A stretch of DNA of 64,000 nt, taken from assembly GCA_016715895.1 (NCBI GenBank), contig JADJXH010000004.1:806001-870000 (forward strand), written 5' to 3'. The notes under the pieces are model-generated. The model worked only from the letters and a program-made list of their open reading frames with translations, did no database searches and was not told the DNA's origin. Positions 1 to 9,002 of the stretch are shown in pieces (position 1 is the stretch's first letter; every line of letters begins with the position of its first letter). The DNA comes from Flavobacteriales bacterium (GTDB lineage Bacteria; Bacteroidota; Bacteroidia; Flavobacteriales_F; PHOS-HE28). Made by a program: the position numbers and the translations under genes.

Positions 1-297
1 CTGGTGGTGGTGCACCTGGACGACATCCTGTACTGCACCAGCGACAACAACTACACCTCGGTGCATGTGCGCGGCGACAAGAGGCCGGTGGTGGTGAGCC
101 GTCCGCTGAGTGAGTTCGACGCCTTCCTGGGCGGGCAGGGCTTCGTGCGCATCCACCAGAGCCACCTCATCAACCGCAAGCACATCCGCCGCTACGTGAA
201 GGGCGAAGGGGGCGAGGTGATCATGGCTGATGGCGCCAACCTGCCCGTGAGCCGGAGGCAGAAGGCCGAGCTGATGGAGGTGTTGGAGCGCTTGTAA
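1..297 (+). CDS. LytTR-family DNA-binding regulator, C-terminal part
   Basis: The window opens inside this gene; frame 1 is open from base 1 to the TAA at 295-297. The 98 residues seen are a complete-looking LytTR DNA-binding domain: it starts around the 'DILYCTSDNNYTSVH' segment, has the 'FVRIHQSHLINRKHI' core typical of these domains, and ends with 'LPVSRRQKAELMEVL'. In the family this domain sits at the C terminus of two-component response regulators, so a receiver domain probably lies upstream, outside the window. LytTR proteins bind pairs of short direct repeats about two helical turns apart; exactly such a pair lies 24 bp downstream of this stop codon and again near 3900, making autoregulated or linked control a reasonable inference. 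Confidence 0.9.
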   Translation: MVVVHLDDILYCTSDNNYTSVHVRGDKRPVVVSRPLSEFDAFLGGQGFVRIHQSHLINRKHIRRYVKGEGGEVIMADGANLPVSRRQKAELMEVLERL

Positions 298-320
298 GGC
301 GGGCCGAACAGGCCTCTTCC

Positions 321-400
321 GCCGGATCCTCGGTGCGCGACGCCGGATCCTCGATCCCCATGGGCCGGGTCGTTCGGCCGCTGGACTTTTGGTCCGTCAC
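321..400 (+). promoter_or_regulatory. Paired direct-repeat operator plus promoter upstream of 430
   Basis: GCCGGATCCTC occurs at 321-331 and again at 342-352, start-to-start distance 21 bp. A TTTT tract begins 45 bp after the second repeat (387) and is followed by a CCGTCAC box at 394-400. The same three elements with the same spacings recur at 3900-3979 before another envelope gene. Two direct repeats 21 bp apart match the geometry of LytTR-regulator sites; assignment to the adjacent regulator is inference. Confidence 0.6.
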
Positions 401-429
401 CGCACGATCACCCGTCAACCCGACCCGTC

Positions 430-1233
430 ATGAACACCATCGCCCGCCACTTCGGCACCTGCATCACCTGCGGCCTTGCGGCCCTGTTCATCCTCACCAG
501 CGCCCCGGCGAACGCGCAGGCCGAAGGCCTGGATGCGCACATCCGCCAGCTGGACCGCCTGATCGCCCAGGCCGCCGCCGAGCAGAACTACGCCGCCGCC
601 GCCGGCCTGCAGCGCGACCGCGCCAACTGGGTCGCCCTGCAGGAGGCCATCGCACACAACGATGCGGCACGCATCCTGTCGTTGCAACAAGCGCTGGCCA
701 ACCCGTACGTGTACACCGCAGGTGGCAGCGCACCGCGTCCCGTGGAGACCGCACCTCCGAGCGCTGGGCCCGAGTTCCTGCATCAGGTCTACACCCAGGA
801 GGCCGATGGCAGCTATCGGCAGCTGGAGAAGGAGGAGGCCAGCACCGCATCCTCCGGCGGCGGATACGGCGGCTTCGGCGGTCGCGTGTCCTCCCAGAAG
901 ATCCCCGGCGACCGTTCCAACGTGCGCTTCGCTGCCGGCGCGCTCCCGCGGTTCGTGGTGAAGACCTACCCGGGCCAGGATCCCTCCGACCTCATCGAGC
1001 TGGTGCGCTTCGAGGTGCGCGGCGCCCGCAAGGACCGCTACGTGGACATGAGCAGGAGCAGCCACGCCCTCTACCACCACAGCAGCAGCGAGGTCACCGA
1101 CAACCGAGTCCGCATCACGTTCACCCACCTTGGCGACCAGGTGTACGAGATCAGGACGGACGCACCGCTGCCGGCCGGCGAGTACGCCTTCCTGAACGGG
1201 AGCAAGGTGTTCGCCTTCGGGGTGAACGAGTGA
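430..1233 (+). CDS. Secreted protein with N-terminal coiled-coil/UVR-like segment
   Basis: The 267-residue protein starts with a clear signal peptide (about residues 1-30, ending ANAQA). Residues about 35-65 (LDRLIAQAAAEQNYAAAAGL and following) resemble a short UVR-like helical hairpin. A Gly/Ser-rich linker around residue 140 leads to a beta-rich C-terminal half of about 110 residues. I recognise no enzymatic domain and no T9SS sorting tail. It is the first gene after the LytTR regulator and is preceded by the paired operator, so it is a likely target of that regulator. Role unknown; probably periplasmic or cell-surface. Confidence 0.75.
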   Translation: MNTIARHFGTCITCGLAALFILTSAPANAQAEGLDAHIRQLDRLIAQAAAEQNYAAAAGLQRDRANWVALQEAIAHNDAARILSLQQALANPYVYTAGGSAPRPVETAPPSAGPEFLHQVYTQEADGSYRQLEKEEASTASSGGGYGGFGGRVSSQKIPGDRSNVRFAAGALPRFVVKTYPGQDPSDLIELVRFEVRGARKDRYVDMSRSSHALYHHSSSEVTDNRVRITFTHLGDQVYEIRTDAPLPAGEYAFLNGSKVFAFGVNE

Positions 1234-1300
1234 GGGGAGGGACGCATGGACCCATCCGGATGACCGATGGCCGGGCTTCCACCAACACCGACCACGAACA

Positions 1301-1843
1301 ATGAGCACACTTCGACATCTCGCCAGGAGCGCCGCCTTCCCGTTCACGGCATCGTCCTCCACCGCACAGCACCAGCGTGTGGCCCGGTCGGAGCTTGCCA
1401 CCTCCGGATCATGGGACGCGCACGGGCGATACACCCATGACCTCGACGCTCAAGGCCGCGTCACGGAGCTCAGCATGGAGGACCCTTGGAGCGGCGATCG
1501 GATCCCCTCCGCGCGGTTGAACACCACGTACACCGCCAGCGGGTGCGAAGCCTCCTGGACCTGCCGGATCACCGATGATGCCGAACCGACCGGCATGCCG
1601 GGACCGACGGGGACGCTCGTGCTGCTCGCCAATCTCGACCCCGCGACCGATCCAGTGATGCTGCCCGACCTCGGCGCAGGCGTCACGGTGGACCCGATCG
1701 CTCCGGATGGACGGATGATCTCCGGCAAGCGCACGGAGGCGCGGGGTGTGCTGGATATCCGCGACCTTGCGCCCGGCCTCTACGTGGTCAGGGTCATTGC
1801 ACCCACCGGCGCGCCCACCACCACCATCCTCCTCAAACACTGA
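1301..1843 (+). CDS. Hypothetical protein with T9SS-tail-like C terminus
   Basis: A 180-residue protein not recognised as a known family. The end of the protein (DIRDLAPGLYVVRV...ILLKH) has the G-L/T-Y-hydrophobic pattern and short basic end seen in type A T9SS sorting domains, but there is no convincing signal peptide at the N terminus, so the gene may be truncated or start elsewhere. Five bases separate its stop from the next start, suggesting one transcription unit running to 3858. Confidence 0.6.
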   Translation: MSTLRHLARSAAFPFTASSSTAQHQRVARSELATSGSWDAHGRYTHDLDAQGRVTELSMEDPWSGDRIPSARLNTTYTASGCEASWTCRITDDAEPTGMPGPTGTLVLLANLDPATDPVMLPDLGAGVTVDPIAPDGRMISGKRTEARGVLDIRDLAPGLYVVRVIAPTGAPTTTILLKH

Positions 1844-1847
1844 TCCC

Positions 1848-2855
1848 ATGCGACCTATCCTGCACCTCCTCTTCCTGCTGCTGTGTCCGGCCATGCTCCA
1901 CGCCCGCATCCTGCGGGTGAACAACAATGCCGTGCTCGCCACCACCTGCATCACCTGCTACGCGTCGCTTCAGAACGCCTTGTCGGCCGCGCAGGATGGT
2001 GACACGATCCATGTGGAAGGTTCCAGCGCCGCCTACGGCTCCGGCACCGTCACCGTACCGAACCTCGTCATCATCGGTCCGGGCTACAAACTGTCCGGCG
2101 CGGGTAGCAACCCGGACCTGCAGGCCAATACCTGGCCCGCCACGATCGCGGGCATTTTGACGTTCGGGGCCGGCTCGCAGGGAGGAACCGTCATGGGGAT
2201 CCGGTTCGCGGGCACCAACGCCGGCCTGGATATCACGTCCACATCGAACATCACCGTGCGTAGGAATTTCTTCGAGCTCACCGAGATCACCCTGGCCGGC
2301 ACCACCACCAACGTGCTGATCGCGGAGAACTATGCCTATCGCATCAACCAGAGCGTCAACACGCAGACCATCAACAACCTCACCGTGCGCAACAATGTGT
2401 TCACGAACACGCTTTCGCTGAACGATGGCGGCGACCAGATGGCGGGGCTGGTGGTGGTGCACAACACCTTCACGAATGCCGGCACACAGGCCGTGCGTGA
2501 TGCCGAGGTGGCGTACAACGTATTCGTTCAAGGCACGATCGGCGGCAGCAACAACACCGTGCATGACAACCTGGTCACGCAGGTGATCCCCGGCTTCCCG
2601 GACAATCTGGTGGTGCCCATGGCCAACGTGGGGATCCCCGTGGTGGGTGCTTCGGACGATGCGCAATGGGACATCCCCGCCCATCCGGTCTATGCACCGG
2701 GCGGAGCGGATGCCTTCGGGATCTTCAGCGGCATCAGCCCTTACCGCCTGAGCGGCATCCCGGGCACGCCCACGATCTACGCGCTCAGCTCCACCGTGAA
2801 CGCGTTGCCGGGCGGCCAGGTGCAGGTGACCCTGAGCACACGCGCCAACCCCTGA
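1848..2855 (+). CDS. Secreted right-handed parallel beta-helix protein
   Basis: The ATG at 1848 begins a signal peptide of about 20 residues (LHLLFLLLCPAMLHA). The mature part has the repetitive short-strand pattern of parallel beta-helix proteins: 'NITVRRNFFELTEITLAG', 'TNVLIAENYAY', 'NNLTVRNNVFTN', 'VVHNTFTNAG', 'NNTVHDNLVT'. The Asn ladder and regular VxxNxF repeats support the fold. The family includes polysaccharide lyases and surface structural proteins; no catalytic set is evident. The stop lies 4 bp before the next gene, so co-transcription is likely. The longer frame starting at 1746 overlaps the previous gene and is unlikely. Confidence 0.8.
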   Translation: MRPILHLLFLLLCPAMLHARILRVNNNAVLATTCITCYASLQNALSAAQDGDTIHVEGSSAAYGSGTVTVPNLVIIGPGYKLSGAGSNPDLQANTWPATIAGILTFGAGSQGGTVMGIRFAGTNAGLDITSTSNITVRRNFFELTEITLAGTTTNVLIAENYAYRINQSVNTQTINNLTVRNNVFTNTLSLNDGGDQMAGLVVVHNTFTNAGTQAVRDAEVAYNVFVQGTIGGSNNTVHDNLVTQVIPGFPDNLVVPMANVGIPVVGASDDAQWDIPAHPVYAPGGADAFGIFSGISPYRLSGIPGTPTIYALSSTVNALPGGQVQVTLSTRANP

Positions 2856-2859
2856 TCGC

Positions 2860-3858
2860 ATGCGGCGACTCCTGTTCGTTCTTGCGCTCGCGCACCCGCC
2901 ATGTGATGCCTTCGCACAGCTCGTCGTCCACGGGGAGTATTGGATCCAGGAGGACCTGGGCTTCGGAGAGAACCAGTCGTTCCTCGTTCCCGCGACGGCC
3001 GATTCGACCCTGACGTTCAGTGTGGACCTCAGCGGCAGACCGCCCGGCCACTACATCCTGGGCTTTCGTACGCGCGATGATGGAGGGCGGTGGGGGCACA
3101 CCCAGTTCACTGCGATGGTGATCACTGAAGCACCGCTCGTTCCGGACCTGGACCGTGCCGAGGCGTTCCTCAACAACGACCCCGGCTTCGGTGCTGGAGA
3201 GGTGCTGTGGACGGGCAGTGTTCAGGATGTGGCCGACACGATCGTGCTACCCGACCTGTCCACGGCCCTCCATGGCCATAACACTCTTTTCGTGCGCACA
3301 CGATCCGCCGATGGCCATTGGGGGCATACGAACACCGTCCCTGTGCTGATCATACCGGCGCCCCCCACCGCAGCGGTGGATGCCGTGGAGGCCTTCGTGC
3401 TCGATGGTGGCCCCGACCCCGGCTTCGGCCAGGCCCAGCCGTTCACCGGCTTTATCGCGGCGGTCGACCTGGTCGACACGCTCACCTCCGACGCGCCGTT
3501 CGCGCTCACCACCGGGCAGCGCTTGGCGCTCCGCAGCCACGACGACCAAGGCCGATGGGGGCACACCAATTTCATCGATTCGATCATCGTGGAGTTCCAC
3601 AACGACCTGGGGTCGCTATGGAACGCGGTGGGCCTATCCGTGCATCCGAACCCGTTCACGGAGACCCTCACCCTGCGGTCCGATGATCCGCGGCCAGTGC
3701 GGGTCGTGCTCTACGGACCGACGGGCGGGAAGGTGTTCGACCGGATGCTGACCCGAGGTGCCACCATCGACACGGACCGGATGGCCTGTGGGGTGTATAC
3801 GGCGTTCTTCTGGCAGGAGACCTCCCTACTGCACCGGGTGACGCTGATCAAGCAGTGA
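2860..3858 (+). CDS. T9SS-sorted secreted protein with three GRWGHT repeats
   Basis: The 332-residue protein has a signal peptide (about 1-20) and three repeated modules of 80-90 residues. Each pairs a 'DPGFG/LGFG' motif with a downstream '[GH][RH]WGHT' motif (residues near 75, 150 and 230), seen in Bacteroidota surface proteins. The C-terminal 75 residues form a type A T9SS sorting domain: it begins at 'LSVHPNPF', continues through a beta-sandwich and ends near 'VTLIKQ'. The product should be exported by the type IX system and surface-attached or released. It is the last gene of the 1301-3858 cluster. Confidence 0.85.
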   Translation: MRRLLFVLALAHPPCDAFAQLVVHGEYWIQEDLGFGENQSFLVPATADSTLTFSVDLSGRPPGHYILGFRTRDDGGRWGHTQFTAMVITEAPLVPDLDRAEAFLNNDPGFGAGEVLWTGSVQDVADTIVLPDLSTALHGHNTLFVRTRSADGHWGHTNTVPVLIIPAPPTAAVDAVEAFVLDGGPDPGFGQAQPFTGFIAAVDLVDTLTSDAPFALTTGQRLALRSHDDQGRWGHTNFIDSIIVEFHNDLGSLWNAVGLSVHPNPFTETLTLRSDDPRPVRVVLYGPTGGKVFDRMLTRGATIDTDRMACGVYTAFFWQETSLLHRVTLIKQ

Positions 3859-3899
3859 ACGGATCACGGGCACTGGGTCTGGCCTCACCCCGCGTTCCC

Positions 3900-3979
3900 G
3901 CCGGATCCTCACCACCCGCCGCCGGATCCTCGGCCGGGCAAGGAATGCGCGCGCTGTCAGGGGAGTTTTGACCCGTCAC
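3900..3979 (+). promoter_or_regulatory. Second paired direct-repeat operator and promoter
   Basis: GCCGGATCCTC at 3900-3910 and 3921-3931 (21 bp apart), TTTT at 3966 (45 bp after the second repeat), CCGTCAC at 3973-3979. These spacings are identical to those of the 321-400 element although the sequence between the blocks differs, which argues for selection on a binding-site architecture. Confidence 0.6.
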
Positions 3980-4011
3980 GAACGACGAACAACCCAAACA
4001 CCCTGGTCATC

Positions 4012-4656
4012 ATGAACACGCAAGCACCCTTCCGGCTCCTTCTCATCGGGTTCACCCTCGGCCTGGCCACCTCCAGCGTGCAGGCGCAGGACGCGGATCC
4101 CGCACCGGCCTTCGGCAAAGGCAACGTCGCCCTCAACGCCGGCATCGGCCTGGGCGGTGTGCGCCCCGGCTACTACGGCAGCTACAACGACAGCTACAGC
4201 AACAGCCCCACGTTCTGCCTCAGCGCGGAAGGGGGTGTGGCCAAGGCCGGCCCGGGCATCATCGGTGTGGGCGGCTTCCTGTCCCACCGCTGGACGCGTC
4301 ACGTGGATGAGGACAGCTACGGCAGCGTCACCTACACCTTCGACGAGCGCTGGACCCGCACCACCATCGGTGCGCGGGTGGCCTGGCACCTCAGCGAGTA
4401 CGTCCCGGCCCACAAGCTGGACCTGTACGCCGGCGTGATGCTCGGATACGCCATCGTGGGCTACCGCAACGAAAGCACCCGCACGGTGAACGGCGAGACC
4501 ACCACCTATGCCGACACCAAGCCACCTCGCAAGGGCTACGGCGACTGGAGCACCTTCGTGGGCGCCCGCTACCTCTTCACCCGCAACGTGGGCGCCTATG
4601 CCGAACTGGGCTACGGCGTCAGCATCATCAACCTCGGCGCGGCCTTCCGTTTCTGA
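4012..4656 (+). CDS. Outer-membrane beta-barrel protein
   Basis: The 214-residue protein has a signal peptide (1-26, ending SVQAQ). Alternating amphipathic strands rich in Gly and aromatic residues follow, and the protein ends 'LGAAFRF', the terminal-Phe signature for BAM-dependent insertion of outer-membrane barrels. Size fits an eight-stranded barrel. Function is unknown. It has its own promoter with the paired operator shared with the gene at 430, so the two envelope proteins are probably co-regulated. Confidence 0.8.
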   Translation: MNTQAPFRLLLIGFTLGLATSSVQAQDADPAPAFGKGNVALNAGIGLGGVRPGYYGSYNDSYSNSPTFCLSAEGGVAKAGPGIIGVGGFLSHRWTRHVDEDSYGSVTYTFDERWTRTTIGARVAWHLSEYVPAHKLDLYAGVMLGYAIVGYRNESTRTVNGETTTYADTKPPRKGYGDWSTFVGARYLFTRNVGAYAELGYGVSIINLGAAFRF

Positions 4657-4667
4657 GGTTCACGCTG

Positions 4668-4730
4668 GGTCCGTTCCCAGCGGGAACGGACCAGGGCGGC
4701 GCCCCGGCGTTCTGCGGAACGGCCGGGGCG
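4668..4730 (+). terminator. Two consecutive hairpins after the barrel gene
   Basis: An 11-bp perfect stem with a 3-base loop spans 4668-4692. A second stem of about 13 bp (CGCCCCGGCGTTC paired with its near complement) spans 4700-4730. They lie 12 bp past the stop codon. Neither has a strong T-run. The rest of 4731-4963 shows no gene or other feature I can support. Confidence 0.5.
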
Positions 4731-4963
4731 TTCGCGTGGGTGGAAGCTCCTCCACGTTCAGGTGCGGGGATGGTGGGATCCGGATCGCGCACCTGATGGA
4801 CGTGCGGCGGCGTTCATGGTTTGGGCGAGCCGGCCTGGTGTGCGGAAGATCCCAATGACCGAAGGATCGGCCGGTGTGCAGCCCGCCGGTACGCCGGCCC
4901 ACCCACCGGTCCGGAGACCGAACAACCCGGCACCCTGCCTGTTCCTTCCAGCGGACGCCACGC

Positions 4964-4971
4964 TACCTTCG
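4964..4971 (+). promoter_or_regulatory. -7 element TACCTTCG
   Basis: Matches the Bacteroidota TAnnTTTG -7 consensus at seven of eight defined or free positions. It lies 30 bp before the ATG at 5001. Confidence 0.45.
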
Positions 4972-5000
4972 TGCGTCCTAGCTGACAACATCCCCCGACC

Positions 5001-5630
5001 ATGAAGACCGCGATCGCACTTTCCGCCCTGGCCCTGCTCGGCATGGCCCCCCACGGCGAACTGAAGGACCTGAACATCGGCGATGCCCTGCCGCTGCCCG
5101 ACCACCGCATGATGGAAGTGAGCGGCCAGGAGAAGAGCCTCAAGGAGCTGGCCGGCAAGAACGGACTGCTGGTGATCTTCAGCTGCAACACCTGCCCCTT
5201 CGTGGTGGGCACCGACGACAGCGAGGGCTGGGAAGGCCGCTACCCGGAGCTGGGCGTCTTCGCCCGCAAGCACGGCGTGGGCATGGCCCTGGTGAACAGC
5301 AACGAGGCCAAGCGCACCATGGGCGACGGCTTGGACGACATGAAGAAGCGGTACACCGAGAAGGGCTACAACCACTACTACCTGCTGGACAAGGACCACC
5401 AGGTGGCCGATGCCTTCGCGGCGCGCACCACCCCGCACGTGTTCCTGTTCGACAAGGACCTGAAGCTGGTGTACAAGGGTGCGGTGGATGACCGTGTGGA
5501 GAAGGCCGCCGACGTGAAGCAGCCCTTCGTGCGCAACGCCATCACCAACCTGGCCGAGGGCAAGGCGATCGATCCGGCGGTGACGCGCAACATCGGCTGC
5601 AGCATCAAACGCGTGGAGCACACGCACTGA
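5001..5630 (+). CDS. Secreted thioredoxin-like (AhpC/TSA-type) protein
   Basis: The 209-residue protein has a short N-terminal export signal. A thioredoxin fold follows: 'LVIFSCNTCPFV' carries the CxxC redox pair (Cys-Asn-Thr-Cys) at the end of the first core strand, and 'ARTTPHVFLFD' contains the cis-proline loop. Such single-domain redoxins in Bacteroidota act as periplasmic thiol-disulfide reductases or peroxidases. A third Cys lies near the C terminus (NIGCSI). No redox partner gene is adjacent, so the substrate is unknown. It is transcribed from its own promoter. Confidence 0.85.
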   Translation: MKTAIALSALALLGMAPHGELKDLNIGDALPLPDHRMMEVSGQEKSLKELAGKNGLLVIFSCNTCPFVVGTDDSEGWEGRYPELGVFARKHGVGMALVNSNEAKRTMGDGLDDMKKRYTEKGYNHYYLLDKDHQVADAFAARTTPHVFLFDKDLKLVYKGAVDDRVEKAADVKQPFVRNAITNLAEGKAIDPAVTRNIGCSIKRVEHTH

Positions 5631-5719
5631 GCCGCCCTGTGAACAACCCGCGTGCGGCCGCTCCACCGGGGCGGCCGCGCTGTTGATAAGAGGCGCCGGT
5701 CGGCAGCGGCGAAGCTTCG

Positions 5720-5727
5720 TTCCTTTG
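5720..5727 (+). promoter_or_regulatory. -7-like element TTCCTTTG before purD
   Basis: The CTTTG core of the Bacteroidota -7 element lies 20 bp upstream of the purD ATG. Confidence 0.4.
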
Positions 5728-5746
5728 TGCGAAAGGGGAAGCGGAC

Positions 5747-7054
5747 ATGAACGTGCTGCTGATCGGAAGCGGGGGCCGCGAGCATGCCCTGGCCTGGAAA
5801 CTGGCCCAGAGCACCCTGCTCGACGCCCTGTACATCGCCCCGGGCAACCCCGGCATGGCACGCCACGGGCGCCTGGTGGACCTGGACCTGCATGACGGCA
5901 AGGCGCTGCGGCGCTTCCTGCTGGACAACAAGATCCGCATCGTGGTGGTGGGTCCCGAAGGCCCGCTGGTGGACGGCCTGCACGACCGCATCGCCGATGA
6001 TCCGAAGCTGGCGGACATCACCGTGATCGGCCCGCGGGCTGCGGCCGCGCGCCTGGAGGGCAGCAAGGACTTCGCCAAGGAGTTCATGTTCCGCCACCAC
6101 ATCCCCACGGCCGCGCACCGCACGTTCCAACAGGGCGAACTGAAGGAGGCCGTGGCACACCTGGACCGGGTGAAGCCGCCGTACGTGCTGAAGGCCGATG
6201 GCCTGGCCGCCGGCAAGGGCGTGGTGATCACGAGCGATCGCCGGGAGGCCGAGAAGGTGCTGCGCGACATGCTGGAGAAGGGCCGCTTCGGCAGTGCCGG
6301 TGAGCGTGTGGTGATCGAGGACCACCTGGCGGGCATCGAGGTCAGCGCCTTCCTGATCACCGATGGCCGCTCCTTCAAGATGCTGCCCGCGGCCAAGGAC
6401 TACAAGCGGATCGGCGATGGCGACACCGGGCCCAACACCGGGGGCATGGGCGCCGTCAGCCCCGTGCCCTTCGCCGACAAGGACTTCATGCAGAAGGTGC
6501 ATGACCGCATCGCCGCGCCCACCATCCGGGGGCTGCAGCAGGAGGGCATCGCCTACCAGGGCTTCCTGTTCATGGGCCTGATGAACGTGGGCGGTGAGCC
6601 CTACGTGATCGAGTACAACGTGCGCCTGGGCGACCCGGAGGCCGAAGCCATCCTGCCGCGGCTGCGCAGCGACCTGATGGACCTCTTCGAAGGCATCGCC
6701 ACCGGCACCCTCAGCGAGCGCCACGTGGATGTGGACGACCGCACCTGTGTGAGCGTGGTGCTGGCCAGTGAGGGCTATCCCGGTGAAGTGACCAAGGGGC
6801 GCGCCATCACCGGGTTGCAGGAGGTGCGCGACGCCCTGGTGTTCCACGCCGGCACCGCCGAAGGCCCGCAGGGCCTGGTGACCGCGGGCGGTCGTGTGCT
6901 GGTGGTCACCGCCATGGGCAAGGACCTGGAGCACGCCATCCTGAACACCTACACGCAGGCGGCGGGCGTCACCTTCCAGGGGCGGCAACTGCGCACGGAC
7001 ATCGGGCACGACCTGGTGCGGCAGCCGACGAAGAGCGGTGCGGTGCAGGCCTGA
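5747..7054 (+). CDS. purD: Phosphoribosylamine-glycine ligase (GAR synthetase)
   Basis: This enzyme ligates glycine to 5-phosphoribosylamine using ATP, the second step of de novo purine synthesis. The 435 residues match family length. Visible hallmarks are the N-terminal 'VLLIGSGGREHALAW' loop, the ATP-grasp segment 'YVLKADGLAAGKGVVI' near residue 145, 'EDHLAGIEVSAF', 'GDTGPNTGGMGA' near 225 and 'YNVRLGDPEAEAILP' near 290. The start follows a CTTTG promoter core. purQ is nearby at 8.3 kb, but the intervening membrane genes make a single operon unlikely. Confidence 0.97.
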   Translation: MNVLLIGSGGREHALAWKLAQSTLLDALYIAPGNPGMARHGRLVDLDLHDGKALRRFLLDNKIRIVVVGPEGPLVDGLHDRIADDPKLADITVIGPRAAAARLEGSKDFAKEFMFRHHIPTAAHRTFQQGELKEAVAHLDRVKPPYVLKADGLAAGKGVVITSDRREAEKVLRDMLEKGRFGSAGERVVIEDHLAGIEVSAFLITDGRSFKMLPAAKDYKRIGDGDTGPNTGGMGAVSPVPFADKDFMQKVHDRIAAPTIRGLQQEGIAYQGFLFMGLMNVGGEPYVIEYNVRLGDPEAEAILPRLRSDLMDLFEGIATGTLSERHVDVDDRTCVSVVLASEGYPGEVTKGRAITGLQEVRDALVFHAGTAEGPQGLVTAGGRVLVVTAMGKDLEHAILNTYTQAAGVTFQGRQLRTDIGHDLVRQPTKSGAVQA

Positions 7055-7064
7055 TGGGGGGCGA

Positions 7065-7247
7065 TCAGAGCATGCCGCCCTGTTCCTTCGCCTTCCGGTT
7101 GTACCGGCCTTGAAGACGCATCCAGTAGATGGCTCCGAAGCCCAGCACGCACGAGAAGAGCACCGGCGGCAGCCAGCCGAACGGCGTCAGGAACCAGTCG
7201 AAGGTCTTCTGGATGAAATGACCGATGCCGAACCAGATCTGTTGCAT
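7065..7247 (-). CDS. Small membrane protein (DUF6341-like)
   Basis: The 60-residue protein (Met-Gln-Gln-Ile start at 7247) has one or two hydrophobic segments ('WLPPVLFSCVLGFGAIYWM') and a basic, Gln-rich tail. Short proteins of this shape sit beside purD and a multi-pass DUF6427-like protein in Flavobacteria, and the same neighbourhood is seen here. A TATCTTTG element at 7270-7277 on this strand lies 23 bp upstream and supports this start over the longer open frame. Function unknown. Confidence 0.75.
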   Translation of the reverse strand: MQQIWFGIGHFIQKTFDWFLTPFGWLPPVLFSCVLGFGAIYWMRLQGRYNRKAKEQGGML

Positions 7248-7269
7248 GGTGCGCGTGCTTAGGACCCGC

Positions 7270-7277
7270 CAAAGATA
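7270..7277 (-). promoter_or_regulatory. -7 element TATCTTTG
   Basis: Perfect TAnnTTTG on the minus strand, 23 bp upstream of the small membrane-protein start at 7247. Confidence 0.55.
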
Positions 7278-7295
7278 GGATCCCGCTCCATCCGC

Positions 7296-8270
7296 ATGCT
7301 CGTCCGCGCCTACCGCAGCTACCAGCCGGCGCTCCTGTTGGGGCTGCTGGTGCTGGCCCCTGCGGTGTGGTCGGGCCTGTTCGTGCATGGTTCACCGGTG
7401 CCGGATGGACCCCACATGCCGGGCTACCGGCCCTTCGCCCTCGCCTTCGCGCGATGGCCCTGGACCGCATCGCTGACGGGGGTCCTGGCCACCCTGGCAT
7501 TGGGCCTCCAACTGGACCGCCTGGCCAACGACCGTGAGCTCTTCGAGCGGCACCATCACCTGCCGGCGCTGCTGTTCCCGCTGCTGCTGGCGGCGGGGCC
7601 CTTGCGCATGGCGCCCGATCCCGCGATGCTGGGCATGCCGGCCGCGCTGCAGGCGCTGCGCATCGCCTGGGGCACGCAGGGTCGCACCCGTGCGCTGGGC
7701 TCCTTGTTCGATGCGGGCTGCCTGGTGGGGGTGGCGGCCCTGCTCTACTTCCCGTACGTGTTCCTGGTGGTGGTGCTCTGGGCCTCGGCGGCCGTGATGC
7801 GCCCGTATGCCTGGCGCGATTACGTGGTGCCCCTGCTGGGCGCCGTGGTGGTGCTGATGCTGGCCTGGGGCGTGGTGGCGCTCACGCAGGCCGGCGGATG
7901 GGCCCCCATGGGCACCCTGGCCGTGCGCACCGTCGACGCACCGCCCACCCACTGGTTGCGCGACCGGGCGGCACCGGCGGTGGTGGCCGCGCTCTTCCTG
8001 GTGGCCGTGCCGGTGCTCGCGGGGGTGTACCAGCGCAGTGTCATGCGGGAGAAGAACGCCCGCGCCTCCTTCCTCGCTTTCGCCTTCGCCTGTCTGTTGC
8101 TGCTGGGCTTCGCGGCCGTGCTGGGCCATGCGCTGCCCGCGGTGCTGGTGGCCTGCCCGCTGGCCGTGGTGCTCAGCTATCCCCTGCAGGTCACGCGTCG
8201 CCTGTGGCTCGCCGAGCTCGCCGTGTACGCCCTGCTGGTGGCGGCCGTGGCCGGCCCATGGTGGGGCTGA
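7296..8270 (+). CDS. Multi-pass membrane protein (DUF6427-like)
   Basis: The 324-residue protein has about eight to nine hydrophobic helices spread over its full length (e.g. 'ALLLGLLVLAPAVWSGL', 'LLYFPYVFLVVVLWASAAV', 'LLGAVVVLMLAWGVVALT') and no soluble domain. The pairing with the small opposite-strand protein and with purD is the context in which DUF6427 proteins occur in Flavobacteria. No catalytic motif seen. Function unknown; inner-membrane location is predicted. Confidence 0.8.
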   Translation: MLVRAYRSYQPALLLGLLVLAPAVWSGLFVHGSPVPDGPHMPGYRPFALAFARWPWTASLTGVLATLALGLQLDRLANDRELFERHHHLPALLFPLLLAAGPLRMAPDPAMLGMPAALQALRIAWGTQGRTRALGSLFDAGCLVGVAALLYFPYVFLVVVLWASAAVMRPYAWRDYVVPLLGAVVVLMLAWGVVALTQAGGWAPMGTLAVRTVDAPPTHWLRDRAAPAVVAALFLVAVPVLAGVYQRSVMREKNARASFLAFAFACLLLLGFAAVLGHALPAVLVACPLAVVLSYPLQVTRRLWLAELAVYALLVAAVAGPWWG

Positions 8271-8306
8271 ATACCTTTGAGGCCCCTGCGTACAGGCGCA
8301 GCCCCA

Positions 8307-9002
<696 letters not shown>

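Noticed and set aside
4758..7009. Two long His/Gly-rich open frames antisense to the thioredoxin-like gene and purD
   Set aside because: Composition is typical of antisense frames in high-GC DNA; the plus-strand genes have clear family motifs.
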